A stretch of DNA of 64,000 nucleotides, taken from NCBI GenBank assembly GCA_937902315.1, contig CALGUG010000059.1:558001-622000 (forward strand), in the 5' to 3' direction. Source of the DNA: an uncultured Chloroflexales bacterium (lineage in GTDB: Bacteria; Chloroflexota; Chloroflexia; Chloroflexales; Chloroflexaceae). Under the pieces are notes generated by a model, which worked only from the letters and a program-made list of their open reading frames with translations, ran no database searches and was not told where the DNA came from. Position numbers and translations under genes: made by a program. Shown piece by piece: positions 27,400 through 36,584 of the stretch; positions within the stretch are counted from its first letter, which is position 1; each line of letters begins with the position of its first letter.

Positions 27400-29100
27400 A
27401 TGAGCACAACTCAATCTCCGTTCGACCCCATCTCGCTAGAGATCATGTGGAGTCGACTGACGAATATTGCCGAAGAGTGCTGGATCACCCTCTGGCGTAC
27501 GGCTTTCAGTATGATCATCGGCGACGCCCAAGACTTCGGCTGCGAACTGCTCGACGCGCGCGGCGAGTCTTTGGCCCATGCCCACCGCTCGATGCCGGTC
27601 TTTAACCTCACTCTGCCTCAAGCGGTGCGGCTCCTGTTAGACTACTTTCCGCCCGAAACCCTCAAAGAGGGCGATATTTTGATCACCAACGACCCGTGGA
27701 TGTGCGCCGGTCACCTCTACGATGTCGCGATCGTTACGCCCGTCTTCCGCAAAGGCAAGATCGTCGGCCTGATCGGCTCGATCGCCCACTGTTCCGACAT
27801 CGGCGGCACGCTCAACTCGCGCCAGGCGCGCGAGGTCTACGACGAAGGTCTGCAGATCCCGCCTATGAAGCTCTACCGCGCCGGAGAGCCGAACGAGGAT
27901 CTCTTCCGCATCATTCACAAGAATGTGCGCAAGGGCGAGATGGTCTTGGGCGATATTCAGGCTCAGCTTAGCGCCAACAAAGTCGGTGCCGACCGTCTGC
28001 TGGCCTTTATGGACGAATACGGCCTTGAGGACCTGACCGAGCTGGCGAATGTGATCCAGAACCGCTCTGAACAGGCCATGCGCGACGCCATTCGTGCCAT
28101 TCCCGATGGCGAATATCGCAGCTCGATCACCTTCCCCGGCATCGAAGAGCCGCTGACTTTGCCGGTGCGCGTGGTGGTGACGGGCGATGAGCTGTTGGTC
28201 GACTGGGAGGGTGCGCCGCCTCAGTTGCCCTACGGCGCGATCAACTGCACTATGAGCTACACCGCCGCCCATAGCGTCTATGGCCTGAAGTGTATCCTCA
28301 GCCCCGAGACGCCCTCCAACGCAGGCTGTTACCGTCCGATCAAGGTGATCGCTCCCGAAGGCAGCATTCTGAACTGTCGCTATCCGGCTTCGGTGGCGCA
28401 ACGCACCAACACCGGCTGGCACTGCGCTCCGGCGATCTTCCGCGCATTGGGCGAGGTGATCCCCGAACGGGTCCAAGCCTTCACCGGCATGCCCATGAGC
28501 ATGACTGCCTATGGCTACGACGCCGAGCGCCGTCTCTTCAACGATCACCTCTTGCAGGGCGGCGGCCAAGGTGCAAGCGCCCACGGCGATGGCAAGAGCG
28601 CGCTGCTCTACCCCACCAGTGCTGCCAACACCTCGGTCGAGCTGTTCGAATCGCGCACCCCAGTCGTGATTGAGCAGAAGATCCTGCGCCCCGATAGCGG
28701 CGGCCCGGGCAAGCATCGTGGTGGTTTGGGCCAAGTGCTGACCATGCGCAAACTCTACGACGACGGCTTGCCCGTCCAAACCAGCGCGCCAGTCGAGCGC
28801 AGCTTCACCGATCAACCTGGCTTAGCTGGTGGTTTGCCGGGCGGTCGGGCTGGCGCCTACTTCAGCGAAAAGGGCGAGAAGATCGACCCGCATAGCTTCG
28901 ATGGACCGGTTGTGTTGCGCACGCTCGATCAGCGTATGACGATCGAGATCGCTGGCGGAAGCGGCTATGGCAACCCGCTCGAGCGCCCGCTCGAAATGGT
29001 GCAGGCCGACTTCGACGAAGGCCTTGTCACGGTCGAGGGCCTCAAAGCCTATGGCTGTGCGCTCGACGAGCAAGGGCGTGTTGTGCGTCCGGCTGCATAA
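27400..29100 (+). CDS. Hydantoinase/oxoprolinase subunit B
   Basis: A 566-residue HyuB-type protein of usual length. Signature pieces are DPISLEIMWSRLTNIAEECWITLWRTAFS, GDILITNDPWMCAGHLYDVAIVTPVF, GSIAHCSDIGGTL, and the C-terminal RPDSGGPGKHRGGLG and EIAGGSGYGNPLERP. It is the partner of the HyuA encoded 15 bases upstream. Together they hydrolyse (or carboxylate) a cyclic amide-like substrate at the cost of ATP. GAGGAA precedes the ATG. A strong terminator follows 10 bases after the stop, closing the operon. A long minus-strand frame across this gene is only its shadow. Confidence 0.92.
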   Translation: MSTTQSPFDPISLEIMWSRLTNIAEECWITLWRTAFSMIIGDAQDFGCELLDARGESLAHAHRSMPVFNLTLPQAVRLLLDYFPPETLKEGDILITNDPWMCAGHLYDVAIVTPVFRKGKIVGLIGSIAHCSDIGGTLNSRQAREVYDEGLQIPPMKLYRAGEPNEDLFRIIHKNVRKGEMVLGDIQAQLSANKVGADRLLAFMDEYGLEDLTELANVIQNRSEQAMRDAIRAIPDGEYRSSITFPGIEEPLTLPVRVVVTGDELLVDWEGAPPQLPYGAINCTMSYTAAHSVYGLKCILSPETPSNAGCYRPIKVIAPEGSILNCRYPASVAQRTNTGWHCAPAIFRALGEVIPERVQAFTGMPMSMTAYGYDAERRLFNDHLLQGGGQGASAHGDGKSALLYPTSAANTSVELFESRTPVVIEQKILRPDSGGPGKHRGGLGQVLTMRKLYDDGLPVQTSAPVERSFTDQPGLAGGLPGGRAGAYFSEKGEKIDPHSFDGPVVLRTLDQRMTIEIAGGSGYGNPLERPLEMVQADFDEGLVTVEGLKAYGCALDEQGRVVRPAA

Positions 29101-29110
29101 TAAAAACGTT

Positions 29111-29148
29111 GTGGCTCCGATCAGCATACTGATCGGAGCCACTCTTTT
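29111..29148 (+). terminator. Terminator of the hyuAB operon
   Basis: A 14-bp perfect stem GTGGCTCCGATCAG / CTGATCGGAGCCAC with loop CATA, then TCTTTT. Confidence 0.92.
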
Positions 29149-29398
29149 GCCACAAATGGCTTTGAGTTATACAATTGCCCCACATCCAATCGAGCTTTGA
29201 AGCATCGTTCTGATCTGTGAGGTCGGGCGCGAACCAATTCGCACCCAATGCTAGTTTGTATTCGCTATTCCCTCACAACACAAAAGCGAAGTTCTGCTCT
29301 GCGAAGACCACAATATACACAAACAGGATGTGCTATTCCAGCTATACGCGATAGCATCGCTGTAGCTTAAAGGGAGTTCTGAAATAAGAAAGGTTCGT
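29149..29398. other. Intergenic region before second HyuA-like gene
   Basis: This 250-base gap holds a worn second-family repeat fragment (about 29272-29315: CAAAAGCGAAGTTCTGCTCTGCGAAGACC) and the presumed promoter of the next pair of genes. No gene is seen. Confidence 0.5.
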
Positions 29399-30946
29399 AT
29401 GCTACGAATAGGCATCGACGTTGGCGGCACCAATACCGACGCGGTTCTTATGTCGGGAACGAGCGTACTCGGCTGGGTCAAAGCTGGCACCACCCGCGAT
29501 GTGACCACTGGCATCACCGCAGCCCTGCGCGAGCTTCTGGCTAAGACCCAGGCAGCCACCAGCGACATCAGCGCCGTAATGATCGGCACCACCCACTTTG
29601 TCAACGCTGTTGTGCAGCGCCGTGACCTGACCGAGACGGCGATTGTGCGTTTGGGCTTGCCCGCTACCAAGGGCCTGCCTCCTATGATCGATTGGCCCAG
29701 CGATCTGCGCGATGTGCTAGGCAATCACGCCTACTTGGCTCACGGCGGCTACGAGGTCGATGGCCGCTTGATCGCCCCGCTCGACGAGGCTGAACTGCGC
29801 CAGATCGCCGCCGATATCCGTGCCAAGGGCATTAGCTCTGTGGCGGTTTCGGCTGTCTTCTCGCCTGTTAACGGCGAGCTCGAACAGCGGGCCGCAGCCA
29901 TTCTGCGCGAAGAGCTGCCGGACGTAACCTTCAGCGTCTCCAGCGAGATCGGGCGCATCGGTCTGCTCGAACGCGAGAACGCCGCGATTATGAACGCCTG
30001 TCTGGCCGACCTAGGTCGCAAAACTATTCAGGCCTTCCGCGACGCTTTGAAAGAGCTGAACATCAACGCCCAGCTCTTCCTGACCCAGAACGACGGCACC
30101 CTGATGAGCTCGGAGTTCGCCGAAAAGTTCCCCGTCCTGACCTTCTCGTCTGGCCCGACCAACAGCATGCGCGGCGCCGCCTTCCTGAGCGGCCTCAAAG
30201 ATGCGATCGTGGTCGACATCGGCGGCACCACCACCGATGTGGGCGTGCTCTCGCACGGCTTCCCGCGCGAATCGTCGGTGGCGGTCGAGATCGGCGGTGT
30301 GCGCACCAACTTCCGCATGCCCGATGTCTATTCGATCGGCTTGGGCGGCGGTAGCATTGTGCAGACAGAGCCGCTGGCGGTTGGGCCGCGCTCGGTCGGC
30401 TACGAGATCACCAGCAAAGCCCGCATCTTCGGTGGCGAGCAGCTCACCGCCAGCGACATCGCGGTGGCGGCTGGCATGGCCGACTTCGGCGACCGCAGCA
30501 AGGTGGCCGATCTCGACACAGGCTTGGTAGAGCGCGCCGTCGAGCGCATCCAGAACATGGTCGCCGAGGCGGTCGATCGCATGAAGACCAGCGCGACCGC
30601 GCTGCCCGTGATCGTGGTCGGCGGCGGCAGCATCTTGGTGCGCGATCAGGTTGAGGGTGCTTCCGAACTGGTCAAGCCCGATCACTACCCGGTTGCCAAT
30701 GCGGTCGGCGCAGCTATCGCTCAGATCAGCGGCGAAGTCGACAAGATCTTCACCTTGGTCGAGCTGACTCGCGAAGCCGCCCTGCAACAGGCTCGTGAGG
30801 AGGCCATCGCGCGGGCAGCCGCCGCAGGTGCCGACCCCGCCAGCATCCAGATCGTCGACGTCGAGGATGTTCCGCTCGCTTACCTGCCCGGCAATGCCAC
30901 CCGCATTCGCGTTAAGGCAGTTGGCGATCTCCAGATCCGGTCGTAA
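29399..30946 (+). CDS. Short hydantoinase/oxoprolinase (HyuA-like) protein, paralog 2
   Basis: 515 residues, colinear over its whole length with the protein at 22360 (same GIDVGGTNTDAVLMSG start, VMIGTTHFVNAVVQRRDL, WPSDLRDVLGNHAYLAHGGYE, VVDIGGTTTDVGVLSHGFPRESS, and ending RVKAVGDL). It therefore shares the ASKHA ATP-binding core and lacks the C-terminal HyuA domain. Compared with paralog 1 its codons are much more GC-rich at third positions, suggesting different expression level or age. AAAGG stands 6 bases before the ATG. The DUF917 partner starts 48 bases after the stop. Confidence 0.9.
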   Translation: MLRIGIDVGGTNTDAVLMSGTSVLGWVKAGTTRDVTTGITAALRELLAKTQAATSDISAVMIGTTHFVNAVVQRRDLTETAIVRLGLPATKGLPPMIDWPSDLRDVLGNHAYLAHGGYEVDGRLIAPLDEAELRQIAADIRAKGISSVAVSAVFSPVNGELEQRAAAILREELPDVTFSVSSEIGRIGLLERENAAIMNACLADLGRKTIQAFRDALKELNINAQLFLTQNDGTLMSSEFAEKFPVLTFSSGPTNSMRGAAFLSGLKDAIVVDIGGTTTDVGVLSHGFPRESSVAVEIGGVRTNFRMPDVYSIGLGGGSIVQTEPLAVGPRSVGYEITSKARIFGGEQLTASDIAVAAGMADFGDRSKVADLDTGLVERAVERIQNMVAEAVDRMKTSATALPVIVVGGGSILVRDQVEGASELVKPDHYPVANAVGAAIAQISGEVDKIFTLVELTREAALQQAREEAIARAAAAGADPASIQIVDVEDVPLAYLPGNATRIRVKAVGDLQIRS

Positions 30947-30994
30947 GAGACGAAGCGATAGCGTACTTGAAACTGAAGCGATAAAGGCGGAACG

Positions 30995-32089
30995 ATGCGT
31001 ACATTCGATATCGAAAATATAGAAAATGTGGCTGTAGGAGCGGCTGTGCTTGGAACGGGCGGCGGTGGCGATCCCTACATCGGCAAGCTGATGGCGATCC
31101 AAGCTATGCGCGAATGCGGCCCGGTTCAGCTCCTCAGCCTCGACGAGATCAAAGACGACGATCTGATCGGCATAGCGGCCATGATGGGCGCGCCCACGGT
31201 TATGGTCGAAAAGCTGCCCTCGGGCGACGAGATCGTTACGGCTTTCCGAGCCTTGGAGAGCTATTTGGGCCGCAAGATCACCGTGATTATGTCGGCCGAG
31301 GCGGGCGGTCTCAACTCGACCGTGCCTTTCGCCTTGGCCGCTCGGGTTGGTCTGCCGGTCGTAGACGCCGACGGCATGGGCCGAGCCTTCCCCGAGCTGC
31401 AAATGACCACCCTCACGATCTATGGCTTGGGGGCTACGCCTTTGGCGATCGCCGACGAGAAGGGCAATAGCGCCGTCATCAACACTATCAGCAACAAGTG
31501 GACCGAGCAGCTGGCTCGCAGCCTAACCATCGATATGGGCAGCTCGGCTATGATCGCAGGCTTCACCATGACCGGCAAGCAGATGCGCGAAGCAGCCGTG
31601 CCCGCGACCATCTCGCTGGCCGAAAAGATCGGTGCCACCATTCGCGAGGCGCGCCGCAACTCGACCGATCCGGTCGCGACCGTGCTCGAGGTTTCGAACG
31701 GTATCAAGCTCTTCAAGGGCAAGATCAGCGACATCGAGCGCCGCACTGAAACGGGCTTTGCACGCGGCGAGGCCACCATTGTGGGCATCGGCGAAGATCA
31801 GGGCAGCACGCTCAAGATCCGCTTCCAGAACGAGTTCTTGATCGCGCTCAAAGATGGCGAAGTCATGGCGACCGTGCCCGACCTGATCACCATCCTCGAT
31901 GCCGAGACCGGCGAGCCGATCACCACCGAAAGCCTGCGCTACGGCTTCCGCGTGGTTGTGATGGCTATGCCCTGCAACGAGAAGTGGCGCACTCCCATGG
32001 GTCTCGAGCTGGTCGGCCCGCGCTATTTCGGCTACGACCTCGACTATGTGCCGGTCGAAGAGCTTGCGGCGCGTCGCAACGCCAGCTAG
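30995..32089 (+). CDS. DUF917 family protein (S-methyl-thiohydantoin desulfurase-like), paralog 2
   Basis: A 364-residue paralog of the protein at 23915, with the same blocks: AVGAAVLGTGGGGDPYIGKL, AAMMGAPTVMVEKL, VVDADGMGRAFPELQMTTLTIYG, DMGSSAMIAGFTMTGKQMREAAVP, ETGEPITTESLRYGFRVVVMAMPCNEKWRT. AAGGCGG precedes the ATG. A terminator follows. The conserved pairing with a short HyuA-like protein in both copies suggests the two proteins act as one complex or on consecutive steps. The substrate is unknown. Confidence 0.9.
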   Translation: MRTFDIENIENVAVGAAVLGTGGGGDPYIGKLMAIQAMRECGPVQLLSLDEIKDDDLIGIAAMMGAPTVMVEKLPSGDEIVTAFRALESYLGRKITVIMSAEAGGLNSTVPFALAARVGLPVVDADGMGRAFPELQMTTLTIYGLGATPLAIADEKGNSAVINTISNKWTEQLARSLTIDMGSSAMIAGFTMTGKQMREAAVPATISLAEKIGATIREARRNSTDPVATVLEVSNGIKLFKGKISDIERRTETGFARGEATIVGIGEDQGSTLKIRFQNEFLIALKDGEVMATVPDLITILDAETGEPITTESLRYGFRVVVMAMPCNEKWRTPMGLELVGPRYFGYDLDYVPVEELAARRNAS

Positions 32090-32121
32090 CCTTTCGGCCA
32101 GCAGCTTGTAGCCATACAAAC

Positions 32122-32160
32122 AAACGAGGCTCCGCTTTCTCAGCAGGGCCTCGTTTTGTT
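32122..32160 (+). terminator. Terminator after second HyuA-like/DUF917 pair
   Basis: A 9-bp stem AAACGAGGC / GCCTCGTTT with a 17-base loop ends in TTTTGTT, 33 bases past the stop codon. Confidence 0.8.
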
Positions 32161-32208
32161 CACCATTTATGCTTTGGCGTAGAGGTTCTTTCCCTCAAAC
32201 AAGGCTCG

Positions 32209-32575
32209 AACCGCGTCCGCCTACGGCTACCAACATCCGTTCCACCCATTCGGCTTCTAGCCCTCGCAGCTTGCGCTGCGACCTGCTTGCTGCACGCAGC
32301 AAGCAGCAACGCTGCCCCGCCACTTCCATACGTTTCAAGCTTTGCGCTTTGGTAATATCAAATTCGCTTACAGAGTTGCCTTCTTGTAACACAAAAACAG
32401 GAAAAAGAGACAAGTTCCACTCTGCCGAAGGCCAAAAAGTAAGTCATCTACCGGATTTGGTATAACGCAGAAAACGAAAAGCCGAGAAACAAAACTCCCT
32501 TCTCCCGCCTTTGCGGGAGAAGGGTCGGGAATGAGGGCAGGTTCTCCCATCTGATAGCCGAAGGCGGACGCGCTA
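32209..32575. repeat. MITE-like inverted-end element, copy 4, enclosing a second-family repeat
   Basis: Left end GCGTCCGCCTACGGCTACCAA (32213 on), right end CTGATAGCCGAAGGCGGACGCG (32551-32572). Inside is a second-family copy (32345-32436, with CAAGTTCCACTCTGCCGAAG but without the long palindrome) and a 12-bp hairpin CCCTTCTCCCGC-CTTT-GCGGGAGAAGGG (32497-32524). Most of the 517-base gap between the DUF917 gene and hemF is this element. Confidence 0.82.
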
Positions 32576-32606
32576 GATGCCGAATGGGAGCTAGAAGCTT
32601 AACCGC

Positions 32607-33518
32607 CTACTCCGATGCCCAATCGCGCGGCACCAAGAACTTGCTCACCAGCTCTTCTTCGCGCGAGCCCGGCTCGGGTTTGTAGTTGAATTCCCAGCGC
32701 ACCAGCGGCGGCAACGACATCAAGATCGCCTCGATGTTGCCGTTGGTCTGCAAGCCGAAGACGGTGCCCCGGTCGTAGACCAAGTTAAACTCGACATAAC
32801 GTCCACGGCGATAGAGCTGCCACGAGCGCTCGCGCTCACCATAGGGCGTGTCTTTGCGGCGCTCTACGATCGGCATATAGCTCGGCAGAATCGCGTTCGC
32901 GCCTGCTTGCGCAAAGGCGAAGCCTTTCTCCCAACCATCTTCGCCATCCAAATGCAGGTTGTCGAAGAAGATGCCGCTTACACCGCGCATCTCGTTGCGA
33001 TGCTTGATAAAGAAGTAAGAATCGCAGGTCTCTTTGAAGCGCGGATAGTAGCTCGGATCGAACGCATCACAAAAGGTTTTGAGCGTTTTGTGAAAGTGGC
33101 GCGCATCCTCTTCGAAGCCGTAGCAGGGCGTCATATCGGCGCCGCCACCGAACCACCAGTCGTCGCCCGCCTCGAAGTAGCGATAGTTGGCGTGGAAGGC
33201 CGGCACGTAAGGGTTGCGCGGGTGCACCACCATCGAGATGCCGGTTGCGAAGTAGGGATGTCCCTTGGTCTGGGGACGATTCTGCCAGATCGAAGGAGGC
33301 ACTTCGCTGCCTTCTACTGCCGAAACATTCACGCCAGCGCGCTCAAAAACGGCTCCATCGGTCATAACTCGGGCCGTGCCTCCGCCACCGCCGGGTCGCT
33401 CCCAAGTGAACGATTCAAAGGTTTTTGCACCATCTATCTCTTCAAACGCACTGCAAATTGCATTCTGCGCTTGACGTACCATTTCGGTTACACGCTCGCG
33501 TCGGCTTTTTTCAGCCAT
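32607..33518 (-). CDS. hemF: Oxygen-dependent coproporphyrinogen III oxidase
   Basis: A 303-residue protein of normal HemF length. Diagnostic stretches are FTWERPGGGGGTARVM, VHPRNPYVPAFHANYRYFE, WWFGGGADMTPCYGFEEDARHFHKTLK, NEMRGVSGIFFDNLH, RRGRYVEFNLVYDRGTVFGLQT and LPPLVRWEFNYKPEPGSREEEL. It oxidatively decarboxylates two propionates of coproporphyrinogen III to give protoporphyrinogen IX, using O2. The presence of this aerobic form means the cell makes haem in air. A strong AAGGAGG site precedes the ATG. It lies 7 kb from the main hem operon, in its own unit, with a palindrome in its upstream region (33614-33627). Confidence 0.96.
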   Translation of the reverse strand: MAEKSRRERVTEMVRQAQNAICSAFEEIDGAKTFESFTWERPGGGGGTARVMTDGAVFERAGVNVSAVEGSEVPPSIWQNRPQTKGHPYFATGISMVVHPRNPYVPAFHANYRYFEAGDDWWFGGGADMTPCYGFEEDARHFHKTLKTFCDAFDPSYYPRFKETCDSYFFIKHRNEMRGVSGIFFDNLHLDGEDGWEKGFAFAQAGANAILPSYMPIVERRKDTPYGERERSWQLYRRGRYVEFNLVYDRGTVFGLQTNGNIEAILMSLPPLVRWEFNYKPEPGSREEELVSKFLVPRDWASE

Positions 33519-33971
33519 TTTATGCCTCCTTATGCTATTTTTGTCGAAAAAGTTCGTTTTTGGTTAAGAAATGTATTAATATTGTAACAGGAATATGGCA
33601 TACTATATCCATACACTTAATTAAGTGAAGTTCTTAATTTCTAATCATCAATAGCAAAGAATTATCGTGATAGATTTTTGTTTATTGGTTTAATTTGAAA
33701 TTTAAACAAAAATAGTAATATTTTGTATTCTATAATCTATGTGTTAAGCTTTGATTTGATCTTGTTATAATCAGGAAACAGAATCTTATCTTTCTGTACA
33801 ATTACGGATAATAGGATATAATCACGAACATAATACTTGAGCGGTCATTTATATCTCAACTGACATTACATCTATTATTAATGACCTAAAAATATTTTAT
33901 TCAATAATAAAACGTTTTGGCGATATATCTCCAATCCTTGTGTATATCCCGATCGAACGACATGAGGCTGT
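33519..33971. promoter_or_regulatory. AT-rich divergent region between hemF and the first PAS-STAS gene
   Basis: A 453-base, strongly AT-rich gap. It contains a 14-bp perfect palindrome CACTTAATTAAGTG (33614-33627) about 100 bases upstream of hemF; its 12-bp core is identical to the palindrome at the FMN reductase promoter. No gene-like frame exists. The many AT runs prevent a safe choice of -10 boxes. On the hemF side TTACAAT near 33587-33593 (minus strand) is one candidate. Confidence 0.5.
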
Positions 33972-35222
33972 ATGAACCCAATATTCCAATCGAGCAGTAG
34001 AGAAAGCGATGAAATCTCGCAGCTCCAGACGAGTATCGCTCAACTCAAACAAGAGCTTATCGCTAACGAAGTTCATGATCTCTTCTTCACCCATTCACTC
34101 GACATGCTCTGTATTCTTTCATTTAATGGGCATTTCAAAACCTTTAACCCTCGTTTTAAACAGAATGTCGGGTATAGTGAAGAGGAGCTTAACGGCAACC
34201 CATTTATCCATTTCGTGCATCCTGACGATCAAGAGTTGACCTTAGCCCACTTAGAGGAGCTGAGCAGCAAGAGCACGACCGTCAGTTTTGAAAGTCGGTA
34301 TTTGTTTGCAGGTGGAGCCTATCACCTCATTCAATGGGATTGCAGCAGCGACCTTCAGCTCAAGGAAATCTATATTACTGCTCACGATATCACGCTGTTA
34401 CGTATTCAGGAAGAGCAGCATCGAGCGCTCAGCGGTATGATCGAATCGCTGCATATCGCTGTTCTGGTCTACGAGCTCACTATAGAAGATGACGCTCAGT
34501 CCCTAGTCTACGTTGCATCAAACAAAGCTGCAAACACACTGCTCCAAAATTTCAATCTTCAACAGGGTTCGCGACTCGCCGAGAGTTTTGGCAGCATCAT
34601 CACCGACGAACAGCTTGAAATCTGTCGCTCTATCGCGCTTGGCAGCTATGCACCGGGCAGCTATAGCCATCGCTACAGGGATGATAAACAAGAGAAGTAC
34701 TATAACATCACGTTCCACTCGCTGAGCAATAATCAGATCGCGATCTTTATTGAAGATATCAGCCAACAGGTGCAGGCAGAAGAGGCCCAACACCAAGCGT
34801 CGGCCCAAAACGAGATCATTCGCATGCAGCAGCTCAGCCTCGAAGAGCTGTCGACGCCGCTCATTCCCATCACCGATGAGATCACCATTATGCCTCTGAT
34901 CGGTTCGATGGATACGCGGCGTGTTCAACGCGTGATGGATACCCTGCTTAACGGCATAGCAGAGACACGGGCCAACACAGTTATCATCGATATTACCGGT
35001 GTGCCGATGGTCGATACCCAAGTCGCGAATGTGCTTATTCGCGCTGCCGATGCGGTCAAGCTCTTGGGTGCGAACGCTATTATCACAGGAATTCGCCCCG
35101 AAGTCGCCCAAACCTTGATCGGTCTCGGCGTCGACCTGTCGGGCCTTCAGACGCTGGCTTCGTTGCAAAGCGGCATTGCGCTCGCGCTTAGCCAGCAGTC
35201 GGCCCACGCCAAGCGTCGCTAA
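33972..35222 (+). CDS. PAS-PAS-STAS protein, RsbR-like (unit 1, gene A)
   Basis: 416 residues: an N-terminal coiled-coil stretch (1-35), a PAS domain with PAC (about 36-145; NPFIHFVHPDDQE), a weaker second PAS (about 150-265), a helical linker, and a C-terminal STAS domain (about 290-405) starting LSTPLIPITDEITIMPLIG. Two possible phosphorylation sites are kept: the Thr of MDTRR and, 34 residues on, the Thr of MVDTQVA. That spacing equals the Thr171/Thr205 pair of Bacillus RsbRA, as I recall it. It is probably a sensor subunit of a stressosome-like complex. The leader CATGAGGCTGTATG is shared with gene C at 37401. No cofactor-binding residue for haem or flavin stands out. Confidence 0.88.
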   Translation: MNPIFQSSSRESDEISQLQTSIAQLKQELIANEVHDLFFTHSLDMLCILSFNGHFKTFNPRFKQNVGYSEEELNGNPFIHFVHPDDQELTLAHLEELSSKSTTVSFESRYLFAGGAYHLIQWDCSSDLQLKEIYITAHDITLLRIQEEQHRALSGMIESLHIAVLVYELTIEDDAQSLVYVASNKAANTLLQNFNLQQGSRLAESFGSIITDEQLEICRSIALGSYAPGSYSHRYRDDKQEKYYNITFHSLSNNQIAIFIEDISQQVQAEEAQHQASAQNEIIRMQQLSLEELSTPLIPITDEITIMPLIGSMDTRRVQRVMDTLLNGIAETRANTVIIDITGVPMVDTQVANVLIRAADAVKLLGANAIITGIRPEVAQTLIGLGVDLSGLQTLASLQSGIALALSQQSAHAKRR

Positions 35223-35336
35223 ACGGCCCCCGATTATGTTTGCTTATGCCTTAGGCACAAAAGCCTAAACGTAAGAAATGAGACTATAGCCTTCCTTGAC
35301 TCCACGTCGAGCAGGGAAGAGGAGAGCTTGCTAGCC

Positions 35337-36584
35337 ATGACAAACGGCTCTGATATCACAGCGCTTCGCCAAGAATTGGCACAATTAGAGGCTGAAGTTG
35401 CCTTGAGTCGCTCAAGAAAAGCCTTCTTCGAACATGCGCTCGATTGCTTCTGCATTGTAGCACCCAACGGCTACCTTAAACACTGTAACGAAGCGATGTT
35501 GAAGACGCTTGGTTATACCTTTGAAGAGCTAACTTCTCAACGCTTACTCTTATTTGCGCACCCTGACGACTTATCTAAGTCGGCATCGAAGATCATGAAC
35601 GTTATTCAGGGTGAGAAGGTACGCCAGTTTGAAAACCGCTATCGACGCAAAGATGGCAGCTATGTTCGCTTCCTTTGGAATAGCCTTGCCAACGATGAGC
35701 GCAAAGAGGTCTATGCAACCGCGCGCGATGTAACCGCTATTCGGGAGCGTGAGGCAGAACGTCAGCTCTTTCTCAACATTACCCAGAATCTGCGCTTCGG
35801 CATGCTTATTATTCAACTGTGCCAAGATGAGCAGCCGATCGAGTTCAAACTGATCGCGGCTAATCCTTTTGCAGGGTTGATGATCAATCAGCCTGACCTC
35901 ACCTCAAAGATCGGCTGTTCGGTTCAAGAGGCATTCGCTGAAGTCGATTTCCTCAACGATATCGAGCGTTATCATCAGATCCTTAGCACGCGCCAGCCCG
36001 TCGACCTCAAAACGACTTGTGTAACCACTGGTAAAGAGGTCTACTACCGCATTTTGGCCTTCCCGCTCAACGGCCAGCAGATCGGCATTTTGATCGAGGA
36101 TATCACGCAGCGCTTGCAAGAAGAAGAGACGTTGCGCCAAGCCAAACTTCAGGATGAAATCATCAAGAGCCAACAACGCACACTCGACGAGCTCTCGACG
36201 CCCCTGATTCCCATCACCGATACGATCGCGATTATGCCCTTAATTGGCAGTATCGATAGCCGGCGTGCCCAGAATGTCTTGGAAAGCGTCTTAAACGGCA
36301 TCGCAGAGTTGCATAGCAACACCTTGATCTTAGATATCACGGGTGTGGCCATGGTCGATAGTCAGGTAGCGAATGTTTTGCTGCGCGCTACCGAGGCTGT
36401 CAAGCTCTTGGGTGCCAACGCGATCATTACGGGCATTCGCCCCGAGGTTGCTCAAACCCTGATCCATCTGGGGGTAGATCTCTCACATCTACGCACGCTC
36501 AGCACGCTGCAAAGCGGCGTCGCTTACGCCTACGCTCTAGAGGGCAGAACGCTTACGGGTCAAGCGCGCTCAACCCGCTTATAG
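35337..36584 (+). CDS. PAS-PAS-STAS protein, RsbR-like (unit 1, gene B)
   Basis: 415 residues from ATG 35337 (an in-frame TTG at 35328 lies too close to the GGAGAG ribosome site). It has the same order as its neighbour: coiled coil, PAS (LLLFAHPDDLSKS), second PAS-like region, linker, STAS (LSTPLIPITDTIAIMPLIGSIDSRR). Here both phosphosite positions are Ser (IDSRR and MVDSQVA) rather than Thr, which is unusual among the four. It follows gene A after 114 bases. Its PAS domain resembles that of gene D (38739) more than that of gene A, so genes A and B were copied together. Confidence 0.87.
   Translation: MTNGSDITALRQELAQLEAEVALSRSRKAFFEHALDCFCIVAPNGYLKHCNEAMLKTLGYTFEELTSQRLLLFAHPDDLSKSASKIMNVIQGEKVRQFENRYRRKDGSYVRFLWNSLANDERKEVYATARDVTAIREREAERQLFLNITQNLRFGMLIIQLCQDEQPIEFKLIAANPFAGLMINQPDLTSKIGCSVQEAFAEVDFLNDIERYHQILSTRQPVDLKTTCVTTGKEVYYRILAFPLNGQQIGILIEDITQRLQEEETLRQAKLQDEIIKSQQRTLDELSTPLIPITDTIAIMPLIGSIDSRRAQNVLESVLNGIAELHSNTLILDITGVAMVDSQVANVLLRATEAVKLLGANAIITGIRPEVAQTLIHLGVDLSHLRTLSTLQSGVAYAYALEGRTLTGQARSTRL

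Noticed and set aside
27637..28815. 392-codon minus-strand frame
   Set aside because: It lies wholly inside hyuB, is low in family character, and arises from GC-rich third positions of the real gene.
30011..31402. 463-codon minus-strand frame
   Set aside because: Shadow of the HyuA-like and DUF917 genes read on the plus strand; no domain and no ribosome site.
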